Shown here in pieces: positions 1 through 6,588 of a stretch of 64,000 nt of DNA. The stretch lies in NCBI RefSeq assembly GCF_044793635.1, contig NZ_CP084992.1, positions 1,054,001 to 1,118,000 on the forward strand. The letters are read 5' to 3'. The position numbers and the translations under genes are program-made. The stretch is from Virgibacillus_F necropolis_A (lineage in GTDB: Bacteria > Bacillota > Bacilli > Bacillales > Amphibacillaceae). Under the pieces are notes generated by a model that did not search any database, was not told the DNA's origin, and saw only the letters and a list, made by a program, of their open reading frames with translations. Every line of letters starts with the position of its first letter. The first letter of the stretch is position 1.

Positions 1-1026
1 CTCTTTAGCTTCAATTGCTTGGTGCAATCCATCACTATAGCGACGACCTTTCATTAGGCGTCCAGTAAATTGGTCAACAATCACAACTTCGCCATCTTCA
101 ATGACATAATCCGTATCACGATGCATTGACGCTCTTGCTTTTAATGCTTGATTAATATGATGCGTTAATGACACATTATTTAGATCAAATAAATTTTCGA
201 TATTAAAATAACGTTCGGCTTTATTGATACCTTCTTCAGTTAGTTGAACACCTTTTGTTTTAACATCATACGTATAATCGGTTTCATTTTGTAGTGTTGA
301 AACAAAACCATTCGCTTGCTGATACATCGATGCGGACTTCTGTGCACTACCTGAAATAATTAACGGTGTTCTGGCTTCATCAATTAAAATGGAATCGACC
401 TCATCAATAATCGCGAAGTTCAATGGACGCTGTACCATCTGCTCTTTATAAAGCACCATGTTGTCACGTAAATAATCAAAACCAAATTCATTATTTGTTC
501 CGTACGTAATATCACAATAATAAGCGTCACGTTTTTCTTCTTTTGTTAATCCATTACCATTTAATCCTACTGTTAAACCAAGAAATTGATATAGTTCACC
601 CATTTCTTTAGCATCACGTTCTGCAAGGTATTCGTTGACTGTGATTATATGAACACCTTTTTCAGAAATTGCATTTAAGTAGGCTGGCATAGTGGAAGCA
701 AGTGTTTTACCTTCCCCTGTTTTCATCTCAGCGATATTACCTTGATGTAATGCAATTGCACCCATCAACTGTACAGAGAATGGACGCATTTTTAAGACCC
801 GTTTCGAAGCTTCGCGTACAACCGCAAATGCCTCAACCAACATGTCATCAAGGGATTCACCATTTCTATATCGATCTTTAAATTCATCTGTTTTTTTATG
901 GAAATCTGTATCTGCTAATTTTTCATACTCTGCCTCTATTGCTTCGATTTTATCTACAGTCTTTTGTAAACGATTAAGCTGTTTTTGGTTACCATCACCA
1001 AAAATTTTTGTTAATAATCCAGGCAT
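1..1026 (-). CDS. secA: SecA preprotein translocase ATPase (N-terminal part, cut by window edge)
   Basis: This is the ATPase motor that drives Sec-dependent export through SecYEG at the membrane. The first 342 codons are present and the frame stays open to base 1. Walker A MKTGEGKT lies at about residues 101-108 and the DEVD Walker B box at about 208-211, followed by the typical SILIDEARTP stretch, so nucleotide-binding domain 1 is intact. The start is the ATG at 1026, preceded by GAGGAG six bases upstream. It lies downstream of hpf on the same strand, as in B. subtilis (yvyD-secA-prfB), but is separated from it by a small gene and two repeat copies. The identification is secure; only the C-terminal part cannot be checked. 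Confidence 0.97.
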   Translation of the reverse strand, partial: MPGLLTKIFGDGNQKQLNRLQKTVDKIEAIEAEYEKLADTDFHKKTDEFKDRYRNGESLDDMLVEAFAVVREASKRVLKMRPFSVQLMGAIALHQGNIAEMKTGEGKTLASTMPAYLNAISEKGVHIITVNEYLAERDAKEMGELYQFLGLTVGLNGNGLTKEEKRDAYYCDITYGTNNEFGFDYLRDNMVLYKEQMVQRPLNFAIIDEVDSILIDEARTPLIISGSAQKSASMYQQANGFVSTLQNETDYTYDVKTKGVQLTEEGINKAERYFNIENLFDLNNVSLTHHINQALKARASMHRDTDYVIEDGEVVIVDQFTGRLMKGRRYSDGLHQAIEAKE

Positions 1027-1119
1027 AATTAACGCTCCTCAATATTGTTCATCTCTTTATCTAATACTTTTTCCCACCATCAATAATAACACTTTATAAA
1101 CAAGTATGACAACTAGTAC

Positions 1120-1376
1120 GAAAAGCGGAGTCGACTGTTCAGAAGCAGACGCATAAGCAAGGGACCGAAGAACGCAAGGGCTTAAACGTTCAGAGTGTTC
1201 ATTGTTTATGTCGGCAGCTTCTAGGAGCCCCAGCTAGACAAGGAAAGCGGAGCGGGCTTGCTCAGCGGTGAAATGCGTAAGCAAGGGACCGTAGAGCACA
1301 TGATATTGGTGCTCGGAGTGTCAATTGCTTACGTCACGAACCGCTAGCCCGCGCAGCTGGACAGAGAAAAGCGGAG
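1120..1376. repeat. Two tandem copies of a short interspersed repeat
   Basis: Copy 1 (about 1120-1241) and copy 2 (about 1243-1364) both begin GAAA(A)GCGGAG, share the core AAGCAAGGGACCG, and end in CAGCT(A/G)GACA. A third partial head, GAAAAGCGGAG, follows at 1366. Related elements lie at 5394-5541 and 14167-14286. This resembles the bcr-like intergenic repeats of Bacillaceae. It fills most of the 1027-1502 gap between secA and the next gene, and I see no gene in that gap. Confidence 0.75.
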
Positions 1377-1407
1377 GTAACTGTTCAGCGATGTACAAAC
1401 GTAAGTG

Positions 1408-1438
1408 AAAAAAAAAAGTTGCCCGAGGATGAGCAACT
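1408..1438 (-). terminator. Rho-independent terminator
   Basis: On the minus strand AGTTGC pairs with GCAACT around a short loop, followed by an uninterrupted run of T. It sits just downstream of the small gene at 1503-1667 and would end its transcript before secA. Confidence 0.75.
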
Positions 1439-1502
1439 CTTCACTATGAGGTATATTGAGGGCCTTGGTGGAAAATTGGAGATTCCATACATGGGGAGAA
1501 AG

Positions 1503-1667
1503 TCATGAATGGGTAAGAGAATGATTCGATAGATTCTGCGCTTCAATGAGGTCAGAAAGTTTACGATTTGTTGCTGCAATGATGACAAGTAATTGTGTAA
1601 TCGTTTCCTCCTGTTGCCGCACTTTAATAGCTAGCGAATCATATGAGATACAGTTCTGATCATTCAC
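1503..1667 (-). CDS. Small hypothetical protein between hpf and secA
   Basis: A 54-residue protein, mostly helical, with no signal peptide; the C-terminal half reads like an amphipathic helix followed by a polar tail. I do not recognise the family. The start is judged to be the GTG at 1667, because the G-rich Shine-Dalgarno sequence (AAAGGGGGGG at 1674-1683) is directly adjacent to the ATG at 1673 but six bases from the GTG. A longer reading from 1754 would place codons upstream of this strong ribosome binding site and is less likely. A terminator follows at 1408-1438, so it looks like a monocistronic gene. Function unknown. Confidence 0.55.
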   Translation of the reverse strand: MNDQNCISYDSLAIKVRQQEETITQLLVIIAATNRKLSDLIEAQNLSNHSLTHS

Positions 1668-1998
1668 AAACATCCCCCCCTTTATTGCATACCTATTTAT
1701 ACCATAAATTAGAAATAAAAGGCTAATTGCCATTTTTGAAATTTGGGAATGCATTCGACAAATTTTTCACTTTAAAATTGTACATCAACCTAATAAATCT
1801 CCATTATTAAACAAAATAGCCTCATATTTGTAGTCTGAAATCTAAATTTGGTAAAGCGTTCTACAAAATTCGACAACAATTGCAATATACTCCTGAATGT
1901 ATAGTAAAACCGACATACACTCCGGTACTTTCCTTCTCACCAAAAACCAAAAAAGCGACCCCGCTTTAGAACGGGATCGCCTTGAATCTTATCAACTA
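1668..1998. other. Intergenic stretch, nothing beyond promoter region and hpf terminator
   Basis: AT-rich DNA between the small gene and hpf. Apart from the hpf terminator near 1950-1982 and presumably the promoter of the small gene, I see no open frame or repeat that can be supported. Confidence 0.5.
1950..1982 (-). terminator. Terminator of hpf
   Basis: On the minus strand GGCGATCCCG and CGGGGTCGCT pair around an eight-base loop, followed by a T run. It lies just downstream of the hpf stop. Confidence 0.8.
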
Positions 1999-2550
1999 TT
2001 ACATATTTGGTTCAATGATTCCATACCGTCCGTCTTTTCGACGATATACAACATTAGTATCACCAGATATGGCATTAGTAAATACATAAAATGTGTGTCC
2101 TAACATATCCATTTGCAATACTGCTTCTTCGGAATCCATTGGTTTTAGATTAAATCGTTTCGTTTTTACAATTTCTATATCTTCAGATTCCTCTAATTCA
2201 TCTAAATTTTCTTTTTCAAGCTCAGCAAAAATGTGTTTTGCAGCACCATTCTGACGAGACCTACGATTTACTTTTGTTTTATATTTGCGGATTTGTCTTT
2301 CTAACTTGTCCACCACAAGGTCGATGGCAGCGTATAAATCAATATGCTGTTCCTCCGCACGAAGCAATAAGTTCGTCATTGGAATTGTTACCTCTATTTT
2401 CTGCTCATCATTATAGACACTTAAATTTACATGTACATCAGAAGCTGGAGGTGTATCAAAATACCGTTCTAACTTACCTATTTTCTTTTGGACGTAATCA
2501 CGTATTGAACCTGTCACCTCGATATTTTCACCACGAATGTTGTATTTCAT
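1999..2550 (-). CDS. hpf: Long-form ribosome hibernation promoting factor
   Basis: HPF binds the 30S decoding region and dimerises 70S ribosomes into inactive 100S particles in stationary phase or stress. At 183 residues this is the long form: the S30AE/YfiA-like fold at about 1-105, a charged linker, then the conserved C-terminal dimerisation domain (about 125-183, with the typical VLQMDMLGHTFYVF and YRRKDGRYGIIEP stretches). The start ATG has GAAAGGAGG upstream. A sigma-B type promoter is readable in front (2594-2619), matching the known stress control of the B. subtilis orthologue yvyD, and a terminator follows. The position next to the fli genes and secA is the B. subtilis arrangement. 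Confidence 0.96.
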   Translation of the reverse strand: MKYNIRGENIEVTGSIRDYVQKKIGKLERYFDTPPASDVHVNLSVYNDEQKIEVTIPMTNLLLRAEEQHIDLYAAIDLVVDKLERQIRKYKTKVNRRSRQNGAAKHIFAELEKENLDELEESEDIEIVKTKRFNLKPMDSEEAVLQMDMLGHTFYVFTNAISGDTNVVYRRKDGRYGIIEPNM

Positions 2551-2593
2551 AAAAGTGTCCTCCTTTCATCCTTATGTATTTACTTATTCTACG

Positions 2594-2619
2594 ATACCCT
2601 GTCTAATTCCTGCTTAAAC
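2594..2619 (-). promoter_or_regulatory. Sigma-B type promoter of hpf
   Basis: On the minus strand GTTTAA, 14 bases, GGGTAT: an exact fit to the general stress sigma-B consensus (GTTTAA-N12-15-GGGTAT). It lies about 45 bases upstream of the hpf start. Confidence 0.8.
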
Positions 2620-2698
2620 TTAATAAATTTCATGGAAATTGATGTTAAATTATGTCGATGCTTGCTAAACCGCTGTCTGACAGTCATTTATCCCAAAA

Positions 2699-2730
2699 TA
2701 AAAAACTCCTAAAAAAGCTAGGAGTTTTTA
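2699..2730 (-). terminator. Terminator of the flaG-fliS-fliT operon
   Basis: AAACTCCTAGC and its complement form a hairpin with T runs on both sides, immediately after the fliT stop codon. Confidence 0.8.
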
Positions 2731-2731
2731 C

Positions 2732-3085
2732 TTATTTTTTACTATCCATAAACATTCCATCCATTGTCCTAACATCTTTGTACGGATTAATATAGTTATG
2801 ATTAGACTTTTTTTGTTTTTTGAGCTGTTTCATTTCTACCTTTAACACATTCAGTACTTCCACCATTTTAGATTGAATAGCTTCATTCATAATTACGAGC
2901 TTTTTACCTATCATTTTTTCTTCTTCCGAGAAGGGAGGAATTACGTCATCCATTAAACTGCCTCTTTTCTCGATTAACAGATTAATTTGTTCGATAATTG
3001 CTTCCCTATTAGTAGAAGTGATAGGTTGATTCAAAACACCTTCCAATTCCTTTGTGATCTCGAATAATGCCTTTAATCTACTCAT
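2732..3085 (-). CDS. fliT: FliT-like flagellar chaperone
   Basis: A 117-residue, mostly helical, charged protein. FliT-type chaperones bind the C-terminus of FliD and hold it for export. The assignment rests mainly on position: its ATG overlaps the fliS stop (TAATG), exactly as fliS-fliT are coupled in B. subtilis, and hpf follows. Sequence conservation in FliT is low, so the family call is less certain than for fliS. No transmembrane segment; cytoplasmic. A terminator follows directly. Confidence 0.8.
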   Translation of the reverse strand: MSRLKALFEITKELEGVLNQPITSTNREAIIEQINLLIEKRGSLMDDVIPPFSEEEKMIGKKLVIMNEAIQSKMVEVLNVLKVEMKQLKKQKKSNHNYINPYKDVRTMDGMFMDSKK

Positions 3086-3486
3086 TAAACTTTAGCGCCT
3101 TGTGCATATTGGTTTTGACCAGTTTTTAAAATGACTTCTTTCCATGTGTCTCTAAATTCAACTGCGTAGATTAACGCTTCATCCAATAAAGACGGTTCAT
3201 TTTTAATATTGCCCTCTTTTAATTGATGAAGCATATATTCATAGAGTGGTAGCATTTGATTGGAAATTTCTATTTCCGGGTCTAAGGTCAACATTAATTC
3301 TTGAATAATACTTTGCGCCTTTTGAATATTAACGTTTTTTGCCTCATAGTCTTTTTCATTCATGTTCTTCTTTGCTTGTTTAATAAACTTAATGCAACCA
3401 TTATAAAGCATCATGGTTAGCTCCGCACCAGAGGCAGTATTCACTGCATTATTTTGATAGGTTTGATAGTGTTTATTCAAAGACAT
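3085..3486 (-). CDS. fliS: Flagellar export chaperone FliS
   Basis: FliS binds the C-terminal helix of flagellin, keeps it unfolded and prevents early polymerisation. At 133 residues it has the usual length, and shows the conserved N-terminal YQ.NAV.TAS..ELT.MLYNG stretch and the four-helix pattern. In most Bacillaceae fliD lies directly upstream. Here the upstream gene is flaG and fliD is about 49 kb away, while fliS has stayed with fliT. The start ATG is preceded by AAAGGAG. It is probably cotranscribed with flaG from the sigma-D promoter at 4059-4085. Confidence 0.96.
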   Translation of the reverse strand: MSLNKHYQTYQNNAVNTASGAELTMMLYNGCIKFIKQAKKNMNEKDYEAKNVNIQKAQSIIQELMLTLDPEIEISNQMLPLYEYMLHQLKEGNIKNEPSLLDEALIYAVEFRDTWKEVILKTGQNQYAQGAKV

Positions 3487-3654
3487 ATTTACACTCCTTT
3501 TCTTAATACCTTTTTAACTCGTCCTCGTCAATGATTAATTATCACCATCAGTATAATTACTTGATGTTGTGATACTAATTTGGGTCAACGATGTATACTG
3601 GCCACCTGTTTCAACGCTTGCATACCAATTCACGACGCATCGAGAATATTCCTC
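3487..3654 (-). other. flaG-fliS spacer with an in-frame protein-like remnant
   Basis: This 168-base spacer is where fliD normally sits. Right after the flaG TAA the same frame stays open for 39 codons, to a TAA near 3536, and reads like a natural C-terminal segment (contains NWYASVETGGQ). There is no start codon with a ribosome binding site, so it would only be made by read-through. It may be a scar of the rearrangement that removed fliD; the parent protein is not recognised. Confidence 0.4.
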
Positions 3655-4023
3655 TTAAACCTTCTCATCCACTAGTAAACCCATAAATTCAGCCATTGCG
3701 GCGTACATATCGAGCATTTTTTTTGAAGGAATTTCTTTAATTACTTCATCAGTTTTAGGATTTATTACGGTCACATAGTATTCATCTAGCTTTTCATGAT
3801 ACTCAAACTTTAGATTGGTTCGTAATGGTTCAATAAGTCCGTTTAACTTAGAGACAATTGTTTCGATGTTTTCCTTATTAATTATCCCTTGATCATGCAG
3901 CTCAATCTTTTGATGTACACTAGTCTTTTCAATGGTTCCGTCATTTGCAGATGTAGTTTGCCTGTTGTATGTTTCACTTTGCAAGGGTTGTGAACCAGTC
4001 ACACTGCTTTTTTCAAGCCTCAT
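3655..4023 (-). CDS. flaG: Flagellar protein FlaG
   Basis: FlaG influences filament length and is usually encoded beside hag and fliD. This 122-residue protein has a variable polar N-terminal half and the conserved C-terminal half (about 60-122) with the pattern LKFEYHE..DEYYVTVINP.T.EVI.EIPSKK.LDMYA, diagnostic of the family (B. subtilis YvyC). A good sigma-D promoter lies upstream at 4059-4085. In B. subtilis hag would be the next gene upstream and fliD the next downstream; both are absent here. The start ATG is preceded by GGGGAG. Confidence 0.92.
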   Translation of the reverse strand: MRLEKSSVTGSQPLQSETYNRQTTSANDGTIEKTSVHQKIELHDQGIINKENIETIVSKLNGLIEPLRTNLKFEYHEKLDEYYVTVINPKTDEVIKEIPSKKMLDMYAAMAEFMGLLVDEKV

Positions 4024-4058
4024 TTCCCAAGCAACTCCCCATACTTTTATTTCTTTTT

Positions 4059-4085
4059 ATATCGGACTTTCTATCCAATTGTTTA
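4059..4085 (-). promoter_or_regulatory. Sigma-D (flagellar) promoter of flaG-fliS-fliT
   Basis: On the minus strand TAAA, 15 bases, TCCGATAT, one mismatch from the sigma-D consensus TAAA-N15-GCCGATAT. It lies between csrA and flaG, where the hag promoter and gene would sit in the ancestral order. Confidence 0.8.
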
Positions 4086-4086
4086 A

Positions 4087-4317
4087 TTATTTTTTATTGT
4101 TCTTTTTTCCTAAAAGTCCTATCAAATCAGCAGAAAGATTTGCGGCTGCATTATTTTGTTCTTGTATATCTATATATATTTCTTTCCGGTGAATATCAAT
4201 AGATTTTGGTGCATCTATCCCAAGCTTTATTTGGTCACCTTCGACTCCTAATACTTTGATTTCAATATCTTCCCCGATTTGAATGGATTCATTTAGTTTT
4301 CTAGTAAGGACTAACAT
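4087..4317 (-). CDS. csrA: Translational regulator CsrA
   Basis: CsrA is a dimeric RNA-binding protein that blocks translation of hag mRNA until FliW sequesters it. The 76-residue protein has the canonical start MLVLTRK, the core GD.IEIKVL and the C-terminal IHRKEIY, with the Arg of HRKE being the family RNA-binding arginine. It follows fliW by two bases, giving the fliW-csrA pair that forms the FliW-CsrA-Hag switch. The target gene hag, normally next door, is found at 57946-59196 with a divergent CsrA paralogue beside it. Confidence 0.97.
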   Translation of the reverse strand: MLVLTRKLNESIQIGEDIEIKVLGVEGDQIKLGIDAPKSIDIHRKEIYIDIQEQNNAAANLSADLIGLLGKKNNKK

Positions 4318-4319
4318 GA

Positions 4320-4769
4320 CTATACTCCCTTCGCTTCAGAGGAATTAGGTTGTGTGATCAATGATTTCGTAGAATAGTCTTCGTGATTTAAAATATATTG
4401 TTTACCTCGTTTGGTAGTCGGATTTATAATTACAGGCGCCTTCAAATTTAGCGTGCTTTTCTCAAATGGATCGTTTAATGTAACAATTGAAAGTACAGTT
4501 ACGTCCTTTTCACTTCTGATTAGTAGATTTTCTTTTACATTTGTATCCAGTTCAAATTCATATTCTAGATAGAAGTGATATGGATTTGCAACAACGAATG
4601 CGACATCTGGGGTAGCTACAGACTGCAAAATTTGAAACACTGGATTCCCCAGTAAATCCAGTAAAACAAACCTTGTTTCTTCTGCAAATCCTGGCAATCC
4701 ACTGGGGAAACTGATTAATTGCTCTTCATCTAATTCAACTTCACCTAAATATTTTGTCTGAATTCTCAT
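4320..4769 (-). CDS. fliW: Flagellar assembly factor FliW
   Basis: FliW binds either flagellin or CsrA. When flagellin is exported, free FliW removes CsrA from hag mRNA. At 149 residues it has the usual length, and shows the family pattern near the start (TKYLGEVE..EE..I.FP.GLPGF...RFVLL) and the VLSIVTL and LNLKAPV.IN strands. It lies just before csrA and 17 bases after the yviE-like gene, forming one minus-strand operon. Cytoplasmic, with no membrane segment. Confidence 0.96.
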   Translation of the reverse strand: MRIQTKYLGEVELDEEQLISFPSGLPGFAEETRFVLLDLLGNPVFQILQSVATPDVAFVVANPYHFYLEYEFELDTNVKENLLIRSEKDVTVLSIVTLNDPFEKSTLNLKAPVIINPTTKRGKQYILNHEDYSTKSLITQPNSSEAKGV

Positions 4770-4786
4770 TTTGGCATTACCGTCCT

Positions 4787-5362
4787 TTAAACCTTTTTAT
4801 TGGAAAATAGATTCACAAAATCAATCTCTAAACTTTGATAGTTTTGCATACTGACATCAACCGAACCTGGGATAAACTGAATTTGAGGTTTATGGGGTTC
4901 AGCTTTAATAATCGGTTTATTTATATTTACATTGATGTTTACTTCAGCCGGCTGATAATTAATTTTCACCGCTGACATAGAGGGGATAAATTTTATGCCA
5001 ATTTTCTTCATTCCATCAAACGCATTCTGAATGGCTTGGCCAACAATAGGATTCCCTTTATTTTCAATTCTCATCAACGCGTCACCTTGCCGCACACGTC
5101 TTGCAGTTCCTTCATTTGCAGCCTGGATTCCCTCATTTGCAAACTTTTCAATGCGCTTCGAAATGTGCATGATATTCATATCTTCCCATGCCTGAGTCTG
5201 ATTGATATCAAGCTTTGAAGGAGTTGTACTTATCGTCATTTCAGCTTTTGGTTGTTGAATGGATAGCGATGCTTCAGGCTGACGAATTCTTTGCTTACCA
5301 CTCGTTTGCTGAATGTTAATGTGAGCCATTTGCGACTGCATCCGAATTTGAGGTAATTGCAT
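4787..5362 (-). CDS. YviE-like protein (DUF6470 type) of the flagellar operon
   Basis: A 191-residue protein in the place of B. subtilis yviE, between flgL and fliW. It begins MQLPQIRMQSQMAHI, has Gln-rich repeats in the first 60 residues (IQQ, IRQPEAS, IQQPKAE), and a C-terminal part rich in short beta-like repeats (VNINVNINKP, IKAEPHKPQ, IQFIPGSVDV). Function is not established for the family. Gene order supports a role linked to filament assembly or its regulation. A repeat element and the flgL terminator lie upstream, so it probably starts its own transcript with fliW and csrA. Confidence 0.8.
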   Translation of the reverse strand: MQLPQIRMQSQMAHINIQQTSGKQRIRQPEASLSIQQPKAEMTISTTPSKLDINQTQAWEDMNIMHISKRIEKFANEGIQAANEGTARRVRQGDALMRIENKGNPIVGQAIQNAFDGMKKIGIKFIPSMSAVKINYQPAEVNINVNINKPIIKAEPHKPQIQFIPGSVDVSMQNYQSLEIDFVNLFSNKKV

Positions 5363-5393
5363 GGAGCCATCTCCCCTTAATTAATCATGATTA

Positions 5394-5541
5394 GAAAAGC
5401 GCAAGCGCCCGTTAAGCGACGTATGGACTGGATTGAACCGCAGGAGATAAAGGAAACACGGTGAGCTAATGCGAACCGATGTTGACTTATCGTACGGAGG
5501 TGAAGGAAGTCCACTAGTCGCTGGGCTCTGGAGCTAGACAG
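5394..5541. repeat. Interspersed bcr-like repeat
   Basis: Begins GAAAAGCGCAAGCGCC and ends GGCTCTGGAGCTAGACAG, with inverted head and tail (AGCGCC against GGCTCT). It is related to the copies at 1120-1364 and 14167-14286. It sits between flgL and the yviE-like gene. Confidence 0.7.
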
Positions 5542-5569
5542 ACTTTCGTTTATACTTTCCTTGCTGATT

Positions 5570-5600
5570 AGAAAACTTGGCTTTCGCCAAGTTTTTAATG
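5570..5600 (+). terminator. Bidirectional terminator-like hairpin
   Basis: AAAACTTGGC and GCCAAGTTTTT flank a four-base loop. It is followed by T on the plus strand and has a weaker T run on the minus strand. It belongs to the repeat region between flgL and yviE. Confidence 0.55.
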
Positions 5601-5640
5601 GCGAAAGCCTTAGTTGCACTTATGCAGATAAATCTGCTAA

Positions 5641-5682
5641 AACGAAAACCCTGACCCACCAATAATTTTAAGTGGTCAGGGC
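5641..5682 (-). terminator. Terminator of the flgM-flgL operon
   Basis: On the minus strand CCCTGACCAC pairs with GTGGGTCAGGG, followed by TTTTCGTTTT. It lies directly after the flgL stop codon. Confidence 0.8.
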
Positions 5683-5695
5683 TAAAACTTGTACC

Positions 5696-6580
5696 TTAGC
5701 GCAAGAAGTCTAATAAGGTTGGTTGAATAATACGTGACCCTGCAGATAATGCAGCACGATGTACACTTTCTTGTGCTATCAACTTTGTTATTACCTTTTC
5801 ATAATCAATATCTTCATTTTTAGACATCATGCTTTTTGCACTAATTTGTTGTGAACTCAATCGATCTTCAATTAATTCCAGACGGTTCATTCGTGCTCCT
5901 AAATCAGCCCTAGCATTGATTATTTTATCTATACTGCCGTCTAATGTACCAATGCTATTTTCAATATCCGTTTGGTCACTTCGATCAAGAGCATCAATAA
6001 AGTCATTAACTTTTGTAAACAAATCCTCACTAAAAACTTCTGATCCTGCGACATTAGCTTGAAGTTTCGTGCCACTAGAAACTTCGATCATGACAGGACT
6101 ACCATCTTGAACATATGATAAATTACCAGTTTCCTCATCTACCTTAATTGGCTTTGTATCTGTTTTCGTACCATTAAAAATAAACTTTCCATTCACATTC
6201 GTATTGGCAATATCTATCATATGTTCCTTTAGTTGCTCTACTTCTTTCATGATGCTTTCCCGCTGTTTTGGATCATATGTACCATTACTGGCCTGAACTG
6301 CTAATTCACGCATTTTTTGTAATGCTTTTGTCGCCTTGTCCAAAGCGGCGTCTGAGCTATCCATCCACGTGTGAACCTCAGTTGTATTACGCTGAAATTG
6401 TTCAACTTCAATGACCTGTGAACGATAATTCATGCCTTTCATTGCGATCACAGGATCATCAGAAGGACGATTTATTTTCTTACCGGTTGACAACTGTTCT
6501 AAATAGTTGCCCATTTTAGAATAGCTGTTGGATAAGTTATTGAGCATATTACTAGATAGCATACCTTGTGTAATCCGCAT
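5696..6580 (-). CDS. flgL: Flagellar hook-associated protein 3 (hook-filament junction)
   Basis: FlgL forms the second junction ring between hook and filament and is exported by the flagellar type III system. The 294-residue protein has the flagellin-like N-terminal coiled region (MRITQGML...NL..S...M..Y.EQLSTGKKINRPSDDP) and the matching C-terminal helix (SAKSMMSKNEDIDYEKVI.KL..QE...RAAL..G.RI.QPTLLDFLR). It lies nine bases after flgK and is the last gene before a terminator. The length is normal for FlgL in Bacillaceae. Confidence 0.97.
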   Translation of the reverse strand: MRITQGMLSSNMLNNLSNSYSKMGNYLEQLSTGKKINRPSDDPVIAMKGMNYRSQVIEVEQFQRNTTEVHTWMDSSDAALDKATKALQKMRELAVQASNGTYDPKQRESIMKEVEQLKEHMIDIANTNVNGKFIFNGTKTDTKPIKVDEETGNLSYVQDGSPVMIEVSSGTKLQANVAGSEVFSEDLFTKVNDFIDALDRSDQTDIENSIGTLDGSIDKIINARADLGARMNRLELIEDRLSSQQISAKSMMSKNEDIDYEKVITKLIAQESVHRAALSAGSRIIQPTLLDFLR

Positions 6581-6588
6581 CTCTTACC

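Noticed and set aside
842..1099. Plus-strand open frame over the start of secA
   Set aside because: It is the antisense shadow of a clear secA coding region and has no ribosome binding site.
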